Shown here: positions 1 to 5,110 of the stretch, piece by piece
Position numbering within the stretch: the first letter of the stretch is position 1
Layout of the letters: every line of letters starts with the position of its first letter
From: Clostridium sp. CAG:510
GTDB taxonomy: Bacteria > Bacillota > Clostridia > Lachnospirales > Lachnospiraceae
DNA: 5,110 nt
NCBI GenBank assembly: GCA_000434615.1
Contig: FR880796.1
Coordinates: 1 to 5,110 of the forward strand
Direction: 5' to 3'
Made by a program: the position numbers and the translations under genes
Notes under the pieces: model-generated
What the model saw: only the letters and a program-made list of their open reading frames with translations
Databases searched by the model: none
Told to the model about the DNA's origin: nothing

Positions 1-1
1 A

Positions 2-190
2 ATGGGGACACATTTGCTTTATAACACGAATAATGGTGGAGTTTATTGCGGCATGACCCACGAAAAGCATTTACATAATATTTATTGTGCAAACAGTAGC
101 TGTAATGTATTATTCAGCTCAAATGAAGTCAGAACCTGTCTAGAGAAGCATTCGTCATGTGAAGCCAAAACCGGTATATGTCAGTATTAA
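2..190 (+). CDS. Small cysteine-rich peptide ORF, possible secreted or modified peptide precursor (5' end uncertain)
   Basis: This is a 62-residue ORF if the ATG at base 2 is the start. Only one base precedes it, so the frame may continue beyond the window. It has six cysteines (residues 16, 29, 34, 46, 53, 60), the last three spaced exactly seven apart. Several Ser/Thr lie just before Cys (SSC, RTC, SSC, TGIC). A Gly-Gly pair at residues 12-13 (NNGG then VYCG) could be a double-glycine leader cleavage site. There is no membrane segment. An internal ATG at 53 has a GGTGGAG motif (35-41) 11 nt upstream and would give a 45-residue peptide with five Cys. I do not recognise the family. Double-Gly leaders and Cys near Ser/Thr are known from lanthipeptides and other RiPPs, but no modification enzyme is in the window. 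It could also be the tail of a larger protein or a chance ORF. Confidence 0.45.
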   Translation: MGTHLLYNTNNGGVYCGMTHEKHLHNIYCANSSCNVLFSSNEVRTCLEKHSSCEAKTGICQY

Positions 191-207
191 AACTGTAAAA
201 ACAGAAT

Positions 208-235
208 GAGGTGGGCTGTTTTACATGCCCGCCTC
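208..235 (+). terminator. Stem-loop between the peptide ORF and the lipoprotein operon, attenuator-like
   Basis: The arms GAGGTGGGC (208-216) and GCCCGCCTC (227-235) pair over 9 bp with one G-U wobble, around a 10-nt loop. The stem is GC-rich in an otherwise AT-rich 87-nt spacer and starts 18 nt after the peptide stop codon. It is followed by TTGATAAAAAG, which lacks the continuous T-run of an efficient intrinsic terminator. It may therefore be a leaky terminator or an mRNA-stabilising or processing hairpin that sets the ratio of peptide to downstream genes. That role is inferred; only the pairing is seen. Confidence 0.45.
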
Positions 236-268
236 TTGATAAAAAGTTATAAATATGAACACCAAAAC

Positions 269-273
269 GGAGG
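269..273 (+). promoter_or_regulatory. Ribosome binding site for the first lipoprotein
   Basis: GGAGG lies 4 nt before the ATG at 278. This site, with the lipoprotein signal peptide that follows, fixes the start at 278. The in-frame ATG at 206 has no comparable site and would put 24 hydrophilic residues before the signal peptide. Confidence 0.75.
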
Positions 274-277
274 TACC

Positions 278-1411
278 ATGAGGAGACAAAAATGGGGAGT
301 AATCGGACTGGCAGCCATGCTCGGCATAGCGGCTCTGGGCTGCGGTGAGAAAAAGACAGAGCAGGATAATGGGATGGACAATCCGGCTACGGTAATAAAC
401 TGGCAGGAAGAAACCAAGGATGCACCGGATGCTGTGCAGGGGCAGGAAACGCTGCCGCCGGAACTGCAGAAACTGGAAAAATGGGAATTGAGCGACCTCT
501 ATGAACAGGGAGCACTGTCAGAAGCAGAGTCCGTAAGAAATTCCAATCTCCTGAATGAAGGCCGCTTTGTTTTTGACGAAAACGGTCAGATATATTTTTC
601 CCTGCCGGATACATCAGTTATATATACATCCGGAAAAAAAGGAGAAAACCTGCATGTTTTTAAGGACAATCCGGGCTGGTATATGCAGTATATGGACGGA
701 TGGCTTTACTACAATGCAGAGAGAGAAAGTCTGCGCCGGGTTAATTGCGAAAGCGGTGAAGAAGAGCCGGTGGCTGAGGACGTCAGGGCGGAATATTTTA
801 TAACGGAAGACGGCCTGTACGCAGGTGCGACGGATGGCGTGGGTGTGTTTGATGGCTCCGGCGTAAAGGTATGGGACTCGGCACCGGGAGAGACCGTTCG
901 TCTGATGATGGGAAACGGTATCATAACAGGTTCTTATCTGGGGGACAGCGCAGAGAATTTCGGGAATGGCTATCTGATAGCCTATCGACTGCAGGATGCA
1001 GGCTGCGGTTACATAAGGAAGGATGCCATGTATACCCTTTGGGCGGGGAAATGGTTCAGCTATGCAAATGATGACAATTCCATGGATATTTTAACACGCC
1101 ATGTTTATAATCTTGAGAGCGGAGAAGATTTTGATTTGGGAAGCTGTTCCTATTATGCGGTCAGTGACGGAGAGGCTCTGTATTACTGGGACAGCAGGTC
1201 TGACGGAACATCTGTTTATAAATGGAAGGAAACAGAAAAACAGGAAATCTGCTTTCTGGAAGGCAGTGATGCGGCAGTTACCCATATGTTTTTGGGACAG
1301 GATATGCTGTACTGGATTTTCAGGACATATTCGCAGGATGGAGCGAAACAGACCCTGTATTATTATGATTTAGCCACTGATGAAATGGGAATGGTATATG
1401 AACAGGAATAA
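278..1411 (+). CDS. Lipoprotein with beta-propeller-like (DUF5050-like) repeats
   Basis: The protein has 377 residues. It starts with a basic n-region (MRRQK) and a hydrophobic stretch, followed by a lipobox ending ALGC, so Cys22 should be lipidated and the protein held on the outer face of the membrane. The -3 position is Ala rather than the usual Leu. Residues 23-80 are acidic, Gln/Glu-rich and probably a flexible linker. The rest is made of repeated short strands of the type 'DGWLYYN...LRRVNCESGE' (about 134-165), 'YFITEDGLYAGA' (about 173-185), 'DGEALYYW' (297-304) and 'GQDMLYWIF...TLYYYDL' (340-365), typical of DUF5050-like or WD40-like propellers. No catalytic residues are recognisable. 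A 14-nt overlap with the next gene suggests translational coupling. Its C-terminal part aligns with the N-terminal domain of that binding protein, so the two may contact each other or the same ligand. The role is unknown: accessory sensing, binding or immunity lipoprotein are all possible. Confidence 0.85.
   Translation: MRRQKWGVIGLAAMLGIAALGCGEKKTEQDNGMDNPATVINWQEETKDAPDAVQGQETLPPELQKLEKWELSDLYEQGALSEAESVRNSNLLNEGRFVFDENGQIYFSLPDTSVIYTSGKKGENLHVFKDNPGWYMQYMDGWLYYNAERESLRRVNCESGEEEPVAEDVRAEYFITEDGLYAGATDGVGVFDGSGVKVWDSAPGETVRLMMGNGIITGSYLGDSAENFGNGYLIAYRLQDAGCGYIRKDAMYTLWAGKWFSYANDDNSMDILTRHVYNLESGEDFDLGSCSYYAVSDGEALYYWDSRSDGTSVYKWKETEKQEICFLEGSDAAVTHMFLGQDMLYWIFRTYSQDGAKQTLYYYDLATDEMGMVYEQE
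1014..1033 (+). repeat. 20-nt exact direct repeat, copy 1 (in the first lipoprotein)
   Basis: This 20-nt stretch is identical to bases 1810-1829 and is read in the same frame in both genes, giving RKDAMY (residues 247-252 here). It lies within a longer collinear protein similarity between the two lipoproteins, so it is best seen as a remnant of domain duplication rather than a mobile-element repeat. Confidence 0.8.
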
Positions 1412-3410
1412 TAAAATCTTTATGTTAATAGCTGTCATGAGTGTGTGCCTATGGTTTTCCGGATGCGGTTCCCAGCATGACGGTAAGCAGAATAACAATA
1501 CCGATGTAGCAGAACTGACCATACAGAATCTGAGGGATTATTGTGTGGATGAGGGCGGAAAAAATATCTATTTTATTACAACGGAGAACAATACCGTATA
1601 CAGCTACGGACTGGATGGTACAAAGAACGGAGAATATAGTATTTCCGCAGATGATGCTTACCCGATGCAGTTTGCGGTCTACGGAGAGGAAGACAGCCGG
1701 TCATTGTCAAATCTGTGTCTTGCAGGCGGAAAGCTGTATGTATACAGGGAAAATAAGGGAACACTGACAGAACTTGATATGGCAACCGGAGAGCAGAATG
1801 TTCTTGCAGTAAGGAAGGATGCCATGTATGTGCAGAAAATGGCAGCAGGAGAAAACACGGTGATGCTGTTGGGCTACCGAGGTGGAGAAACGGCAGCCAG
1901 CCTGATAGACAAAATGTCGGGAGAGGAACTTACAGTACCTGTGGAAAATCCGGCGGCAGTGGCAGTTGCGGAAAAGGACAGTTATTGGATTAATACCTGT
2001 GAAAACGGACAATACTGTTTCCGGCTGTACGATGCCGGTACCGGGGAAATTTCGGAAGCCTATGACAGTAATTTTACATATGGGATGTCGGATATTTCTT
2101 ACGATAAATCGGAAGGTTCCCTGTACGGCTATCTGGTTATGGGACAATATGTGAAGTTTTCCCCAAAAGACCCGAAGGTTGCGGCACGCTATACGGCTGT
2201 AAATGTAGAGGATATTCCCGGACACCTGCAATATGAGGCAGGCAGAATTTTTATAAAATCATCGCAGGAAGAAACGGTATTTTCTTTTTACCCGGATGCC
2301 TTCATAAAGAATAATAAACCGCTGAAAGCCTATACTACATCGGAAATGGCACTCAGTGACTGGGGCGGCTATCAGATAGAACTGGAAGTTCTTGACTGGG
2401 AGGAGCTGGCGTTAAAGATGCTTGCCGGCGATTCGGACTATGATTTTGTTATCACATCCACAGATATGGCGCAGGCGGAAACCATCCGCAATGCCATGAT
2501 GTATACCCCTATTCCGGAGGAGATGATTTCAGACTATTGGAACAACTGCTATCCGTGCATCCGGGAGGGTGCTGTTTATCAGGGTGATATTTGGATGCTG
2601 CCGCTGAAACTTAGGGTAAAAGGAATTGTTTATCAGGAAGACAATTTAGGCGAGTACGGTGTAAATATGCAGAATGTGCATACGGCGGAGGACTTGTGCG
2701 AAGCGGGAAAGGTGCTTTATGAAAACGGACAGGACGGCAGGTACGAAATTTCTTTTCTGAATACCTTTTTATTGCAGGATTACGTGAGAAGGCAGCGCAT
2801 GGAAGAAGAACAATCGGGAAAGGAGATTTCCTTTGATACGGAAGAATTCCGTCAAATCCTTGCTTTCGTAAAGCAGGAATACCGGGACGGCGGTGATTAT
2901 CTTCATTCGGAATTTATGAATCATTCATGGGATTATGCTGTGCTGGGTAACGAAAGCCCGGAGGAAGCAAGAAGAAGGAAAGCACAGACGGTCTGCCTGG
3001 AAACGGTAGAGGGCGATGCCTGGGATTATGCAAAATATGAGGGAACGACCGGTGTGCATGTCTGCGGAATTCCGGGAATAGCGGGAGAAGCCACGTCGCA
3101 GATAACGGCAGATGTATTAATAATAAACCCCAATGCCCCGCACAAAAAAGAAGCTTTGCAGTATGCGGCGCAGATGGCGGAAGCATACTGTGCCCAGCCG
3201 GAGAATTTTCTTACTGCAAACAGAGAGCTTTATCCGGAAGACGGTTTTTATGACGACCTGCATCAGTTATACATGACGGGAACTATCTGTTTCAGCCTGC
3301 CGGAAGGACTGTTTGACAGCTATTACCGTTACGGCATGAGCGGGGATGTTTCGGAGGAGGAAGTCATTGAAGAACTGGAACGCAAGGTTAAAATGTATAT
3401 GGGCGAATAA
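1398..3410 (+). CDS. Extracellular solute-binding lipoprotein with N-terminal propeller-like domain (ABC transporter)
   Basis: The protein has 670 residues. A lipoprotein signal peptide ends in a lipobox FSGC with Cys23. Residues about 35-300 are short beta-strand repeats (for example 'GGKLYVYREN', 'RKDAMY' at 139-144, 'KDSYWIN' at 193-199) that resemble the preceding lipoprotein. From about residue 309 the sequence becomes a family-1-type solute-binding protein: 'LAGDSDYDFVI' from 342 matches the usual 'LLAGdxpD' region, and 'GDIWMLP' (396-402) matches the usual 'dGkiyalP' region, followed by 'GIVYQEDNL'. Ordinary family members are about 400-450 residues, so this is enlarged by the N-terminal domain. 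The protein should capture a ligand outside the membrane and deliver it to the two permeases downstream. The start at 1398 is preferred over the in-frame ATG at 1380 because GGGA lies 7 nt upstream and the signal peptide then begins MNRNNK. It overlaps the upstream gene by 14 nt. The ligand cannot be read from sequence; sugar, oligosaccharide and peptide are all possible. Confidence 0.88.
   Translation: MNRNNKIFMLIAVMSVCLWFSGCGSQHDGKQNNNTDVAELTIQNLRDYCVDEGGKNIYFITTENNTVYSYGLDGTKNGEYSISADDAYPMQFAVYGEEDSRSLSNLCLAGGKLYVYRENKGTLTELDMATGEQNVLAVRKDAMYVQKMAAGENTVMLLGYRGGETAASLIDKMSGEELTVPVENPAAVAVAEKDSYWINTCENGQYCFRLYDAGTGEISEAYDSNFTYGMSDISYDKSEGSLYGYLVMGQYVKFSPKDPKVAARYTAVNVEDIPGHLQYEAGRIFIKSSQEETVFSFYPDAFIKNNKPLKAYTTSEMALSDWGGYQIELEVLDWEELALKMLAGDSDYDFVITSTDMAQAETIRNAMMYTPIPEEMISDYWNNCYPCIREGAVYQGDIWMLPLKLRVKGIVYQEDNLGEYGVNMQNVHTAEDLCEAGKVLYENGQDGRYEISFLNTFLLQDYVRRQRMEEEQSGKEISFDTEEFRQILAFVKQEYRDGGDYLHSEFMNHSWDYAVLGNESPEEARRRKAQTVCLETVEGDAWDYAKYEGTTGVHVCGIPGIAGEATSQITADVLIINPNAPHKKEALQYAAQMAEAYCAQPENFLTANRELYPEDGFYDDLHQLYMTGTICFSLPEGLFDSYYRYGMSGDVSEEEVIEELERKVKMYMGE
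1810..1829 (+). repeat. 20-nt exact direct repeat, copy 2 (in the binding protein)
   Basis: This is identical to bases 1014-1033, 796 nt upstream, and encodes RKDAMY at residues 139-144 of the solute-binding lipoprotein in the same reading frame. About 35 residues later both proteins have SGE, then AV and YW at matching distances, which marks the surrounding regions as homologous. Confidence 0.8.
3353..3360 (+). promoter_or_regulatory. Candidate ribosome binding site for a TTG start of the first permease
   Basis: GGAGGAGG lies 6 nt before an in-frame TTG at 3367. It also encodes Glu codons of the binding protein (SEEE), so it may be coincidental. It matters because the ATG at 3436 has no good site: the only AGGA-like motif there (3409-3414) is 21 nt away. 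Confidence 0.4.
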
Positions 3411-4206
3411 AGGAAAGCACGGATTTCAGAGAAAAATGAGACTTTGTCTGCTGCCGGTCATGGCAGGACTTGCCCTGTTTTATCTTCTGCCGTTTCTGAA
3501 GGTCATTCTTTTTTCATTTCGCAAGGGACAGTTTCAGAAAAAGTTTGTGGGTTTTGCCAATTACGCAGAAGTGCTTGGCAATCCGTATTTCAGGCTGGCA
3601 CTAAAGAATACGCTCCTTATGATAGGGATATGCGTACCGGTCTTTCTGCTTTTATCGTTACTTTTGACGATATTTTCGGTGAATACAGGTAAATTGGGAC
3701 GGTATTTCAGAAAGCTGGTGTTTTTGCCACTCTTTATGCCGTCCGTCAGCATCACGGCTGCCTTTACTTTATTTCTGCCGGACAGGGGAACCCCGGTTCC
3801 CGTCTATGTCATGTTTTTATGGAAATACCTGGGAATGGGCATCGTTATACTTACCGCTGCATATTTGGCCGTGCCGTATGAAATTTACGAAGCGGCACAG
3901 ATGGACGGAGCCGGAAAAATGGTAACGCACTTAAAAATTACACTTCCGCTCATGAAAAGAGCCGTTCAGTTTGTGGGTGTCATGGGCGTGGTATACTGCT
4001 TCAGAACCTTCCGGGAGAGCTATCTGTACTACGGACAGAATTATCCGCCCGATTACAGTTATACCCTCCAGTATTATATGAACAATCAATTTCTGAAATT
4101 AAATTATCAGTTCATGGCTGCCGCATCGGTTATCATCGTCCTGTTAATAGCGGTTTTTGTGACAGTGGGAAGCGGCGTTTTTCACAGGGAGGAAAAGCAT
4201 GCATAA
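3367..4206 (+). CDS. ABC transporter permease, MalF-like (CUT1 / binding-protein-dependent type), first subunit
   Basis: This integral membrane protein (279 residues from the TTG at 3367) has about six helices: 'LPVMAGLALFYLLPFLKV', 'LLMIGICVPVFLLLSLLL', 'LVFLPLFMPSVSITAAF', 'YLGMGIVILTAAYLAV', 'VQFVGVMGVVYCF' and 'ASVIIVLLIAVFVTV'. 'KKFVGFANYAEVL' after helix 1 is the typical 'FVGLdNY' motif of MalF-like subunits. The cytoplasmic EAA loop is well preserved, EAAQMDGAG from residue 175 and then 'ITLPLMKRA', and should dock the ATPase. The external stretch before helix 4 is shorter than usual. The start is uncertain: TTG 3367 (strong upstream site, basic N-terminus), ATG 3346 and ATG 3436 are all in frame, and the first two overlap the binding-protein gene. 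The gene overlaps the next permease by 8 nt. Together the two permeases should form the heterodimeric membrane channel for the ligand delivered by the upstream lipoprotein. Confidence 0.88.
   Translation: MKNWNARLKCIWANKGKHGFQRKMRLCLLPVMAGLALFYLLPFLKVILFSFRKGQFQKKFVGFANYAEVLGNPYFRLALKNTLLMIGICVPVFLLLSLLLTIFSVNTGKLGRYFRKLVFLPLFMPSVSITAAFTLFLPDRGTPVPVYVMFLWKYLGMGIVILTAAYLAVPYEIYEAAQMDGAGKMVTHLKITLPLMKRAVQFVGVMGVVYCFRTFRESYLYYGQNYPPDYSYTLQYYMNNQFLKLNYQFMAAASVIIVLLIAVFVTVGSGVFHREEKHA
4186..4192 (+). promoter_or_regulatory. Ribosome binding site for the second permease
   Basis: AGGGAGG lies 6 nt before the ATG at 4199, inside the end of the first permease gene. The overlapping ATGCATAA (4199-4206) joins start and stop, which favours translational coupling of the two permease subunits. 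Confidence 0.8.
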
Positions 4207-4966
4207 AAAACACAAAAAAGGATGCCTGCGGAGTGTTACAGAGGGCGTTTGCTTAATACTCCTTTCTGTCGTATGTGTTCTGCCGTTTCTCTGGATGTGC
4301 GGGAAAATACGGATAAAAGATTTTTACCTGCTTTTAATAGAAGAATTCTGGTTTTATCCGAAGTATTGGTACTCGTTAGGGATAGCGGCGGCAATAGGAA
4401 CCGGAGCAGCCGTTTTGTCCTTCCTTGCGGCAGTCGGTCTGCAATGGGGAAATATAAAAGGAAAAAAAGCAATTCTGTTTCTGGTTCTGCTTCTTATGCT
4501 GATGCCGCTGCAGGCAACTCTGCTTCCGACTTATATCGGCTTGCGGGACATGCATATGCTGAATTCACCGTTTGCACTGATACTGCCCATGCTGTGTTCG
4601 CCGTTTGCTTTTTATCTGATGTACCAATATGTGGAAACGGTACCGACGGAAATCGTGGAGGCTGCCAGACTGGAAACCTCTTCGCTTTGTAAAATACTGT
4701 GGCATGCTCTGCTGCCCCAGGTAAAGGGCAGTGTGGCTGCTGTATTTGTGTTCATGTTTGCGGAGGGCTTTAATATGGTGGAACAACCGCTTTATTTTGT
4801 AAAAGAGGATGTCCTGCGGCCGCTGTCGGTTATTGCGGAAGAGTACATACAGGGAAAGGAACAACTGCTGTATGCCGTCGGAGTGCTTTGCCTGATACCC
4901 ATTCTGCTGCTTTACGCGGTTTATGAAGAGGAATTGTCGGACGGCATGGGACGGCTAAAGGGGTAG
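4199..4966 (+). CDS. ABC transporter permease, MalG-like (CUT1 type), second subunit with altered EAA loop
   Basis: The protein has 255 residues, somewhat short for MalG-like subunits (usually about 270-300). A basic N-terminus (MHKKHKK) precedes about six helices: 16-34, 58-81, 90-110, 123-145, about 176-192 and about 225-242. Family landmarks are visible: 'LPFLWM' in helix 1, 'MPLQATLLPTYIGLRDMHMLN' (usual 'PxxxxxxPlyxlxxxlgllnt'), 'YVETVPTEIVEAA' and 'GFNMVEQPLYF' in place of the usual 'WNdfxxPL'. The EAA loop reads EAARLETSS from residue 154, so the usual Asp-Gly-Ala is Glu-Thr-Ser, although 'LLPQVKG' follows as in the family. The long external segment normally found between helix 1 and helix 2 is reduced. 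It overlaps the first permease by 8 nt and ends 5 nt before the next gene. It is expected to pair with the first permease; the ATPase that would power them is not in the window. Confidence 0.87.
   Translation: MHKKHKKGCLRSVTEGVCLILLSVVCVLPFLWMCGKIRIKDFYLLLIEEFWFYPKYWYSLGIAAAIGTGAAVLSFLAAVGLQWGNIKGKKAILFLVLLLMLMPLQATLLPTYIGLRDMHMLNSPFALILPMLCSPFAFYLMYQYVETVPTEIVEAARLETSSLCKILWHALLPQVKGSVAAVFVFMFAEGFNMVEQPLYFVKEDVLRPLSVIAEEYIQGKEQLLYAVGVLCLIPILLLYAVYEEELSDGMGRLKG
4957..4963 (+). promoter_or_regulatory. Ribosome binding site for the partial membrane-anchored gene
   Basis: AAAGGGG lies 8 nt before the ATG at 4972, within the last codons of the second permease. It supports a real gene start close to the window edge. 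Confidence 0.65.
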
Positions 4967-4971
4967 AAGAT

Positions 4972-5110
4972 ATGAAAAAGAAAAAAACAGGGATATGGAT
5001 AGCTGCCATTACTTTCTTTACACTGCTGCTTATCGGTACTTTTTTTCACAAAAAAATAGATGGTCTGTTCCGCATGAAGGTGGCGGCGGTCTACCCACAG
5101 GAATGGCGTG
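4972..5110 (+). CDS. Membrane-anchored protein, N-terminal part only; possible HlyD-like membrane-fusion adaptor
   Basis: Forty-six codons are present before the window ends, with no stop. The sequence has a strongly basic start (MKKKK), one hydrophobic segment at about residues 7-25 (GIWIAAITFFTLLLIGTFF), then 'HKKIDGLFRMKVAAVYPQEW' on the outside. There is no lipobox Cys, so it is an uncleaved anchor rather than a lipoprotein. This layout (short basic tail, one helix, then a short linker leading into a strand) is common for periplasmic-adaptor or HlyD-type proteins of clostridial ABC exporters, but the lipoyl-like and beta-barrel parts would lie outside the window, so the assignment is a guess. 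It follows the second permease after only 5 nt and is probably in the same operon. Other single-pass extracellular proteins fit equally well from what can be seen. Confidence 0.6.
   Translation, partial: MKKKKTGIWIAAITFFTLLLIGTFFHKKIDGLFRMKVAAVYPQEWR

Noticed and set aside
2..190. SCIFF-type (six Cys in forty-five residues) radical SAM peptide
   Set aside because: The six Cys do span 45 residues, but the spacing and flanking residues do not match the SCIFF sequences I know, and no radical SAM gene is visible.
236..253. Possible promoter: TTGATA (236-241) with TATAAA (248-253)
   Set aside because: The two boxes are only 6 nt apart instead of about 17, and neither has a suitable partner at the right distance. 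A start just before the ribosome binding site is possible but unsupported.
206..277. In-frame upstream ATG at 206 extending the first lipoprotein by 24 residues
   Set aside because: It has no ribosome binding site, overlaps the hairpin at 208-235 and would bury the lipoprotein signal peptide behind 24 hydrophilic residues. The ATG at 278 has GGAGG and a proper signal start.
1707..2231. Long minus-strand open frame within the binding-protein gene
   Set aside because: It lies wholly opposite a strongly supported coding frame with clear domain motifs, and its translation shows no recognisable family. It is a shadow ORF.
2488..2512. A third partial copy of the repeat (AATGCCATGATGTATACCCC) in the binding protein
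   Set aside because: Only a short stretch resembles the 20-nt repeat, it encodes NAMMYTP in the ligand-binding domain, and no surrounding similarity follows, so it is probably chance.
4222..4692. 156-codon + strand open frame inside the second permease
   Set aside because: It is an alternative frame of the permease gene without recognisable domains. The permease frame has helices, an EAA loop and a strong ribosome binding site.
1..5110. CRISPR arrays, tRNA or rRNA genes, insertion sequences
   Set aside because: No regularly spaced repeats, clover-leaf sequence, rRNA-like segment, terminal inverted repeats or transposase motifs were seen on either strand.

Overview
The window looks like a gut-type Firmicute, most likely a clostridial or Lachnospiraceae-like genome. 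This is inferred from moderate GC, AGGAGG-type ribosome binding sites, Gram-positive lipoprotein signal peptides and a tightly packed same-strand operon. Every supported gene is on the + strand, and the operon runs off the right edge. The species cannot be read from the sequence.

Layout. (1) Bases 2-190 hold a small cysteine-rich peptide ORF with six Cys and a Gly-Gly at residues 12-13. Its left end touches the window edge, so its true N-terminus is unknown. (2) Bases 191-277 are intergenic and contain a 9-bp stem-loop at 208-235 without a real U-tract, followed by a clear ribosome binding site. (3) Bases 278-1411 encode a 377-residue lipoprotein of beta-propeller-like repeats. (4) Bases 1398-3410 encode a 670-residue lipoprotein: about 300 residues of propeller-like sequence fused to a solute-binding-protein domain of sugar ABC importer type. 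(5) Bases about 3367-4206 and 4199-4966 encode two six-helix permeases of the MalF/MalG (CUT1) type, each with an EAA loop. (6) From 4972 a membrane-anchored protein begins and is cut off; its start resembles membrane-fusion (HlyD-type) adaptors, but only weakly.

The genes overlap or nearly touch (14-nt overlap, about 44-nt overlap, 8-nt overlap, 5-nt gap), so they are probably cotranscribed and translationally coupled. Taken at face value this is a binding-protein-dependent ABC system with no ATPase inside the window. It departs from a normal sugar importer in five ways: an extra propeller lipoprotein; a homologous propeller domain fused to the binding protein; compact permeases with an altered EAA loop and a shortened external loop; a possible export-type adaptor next in the operon; and a Cys-rich, Gly-Gly-containing peptide ORF upstream. 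One inferred reading is a specialised peptide or RiPP-associated transport, sensing or immunity locus. A sugar or glycan importer with accessory surface lipoproteins remains the conservative alternative.
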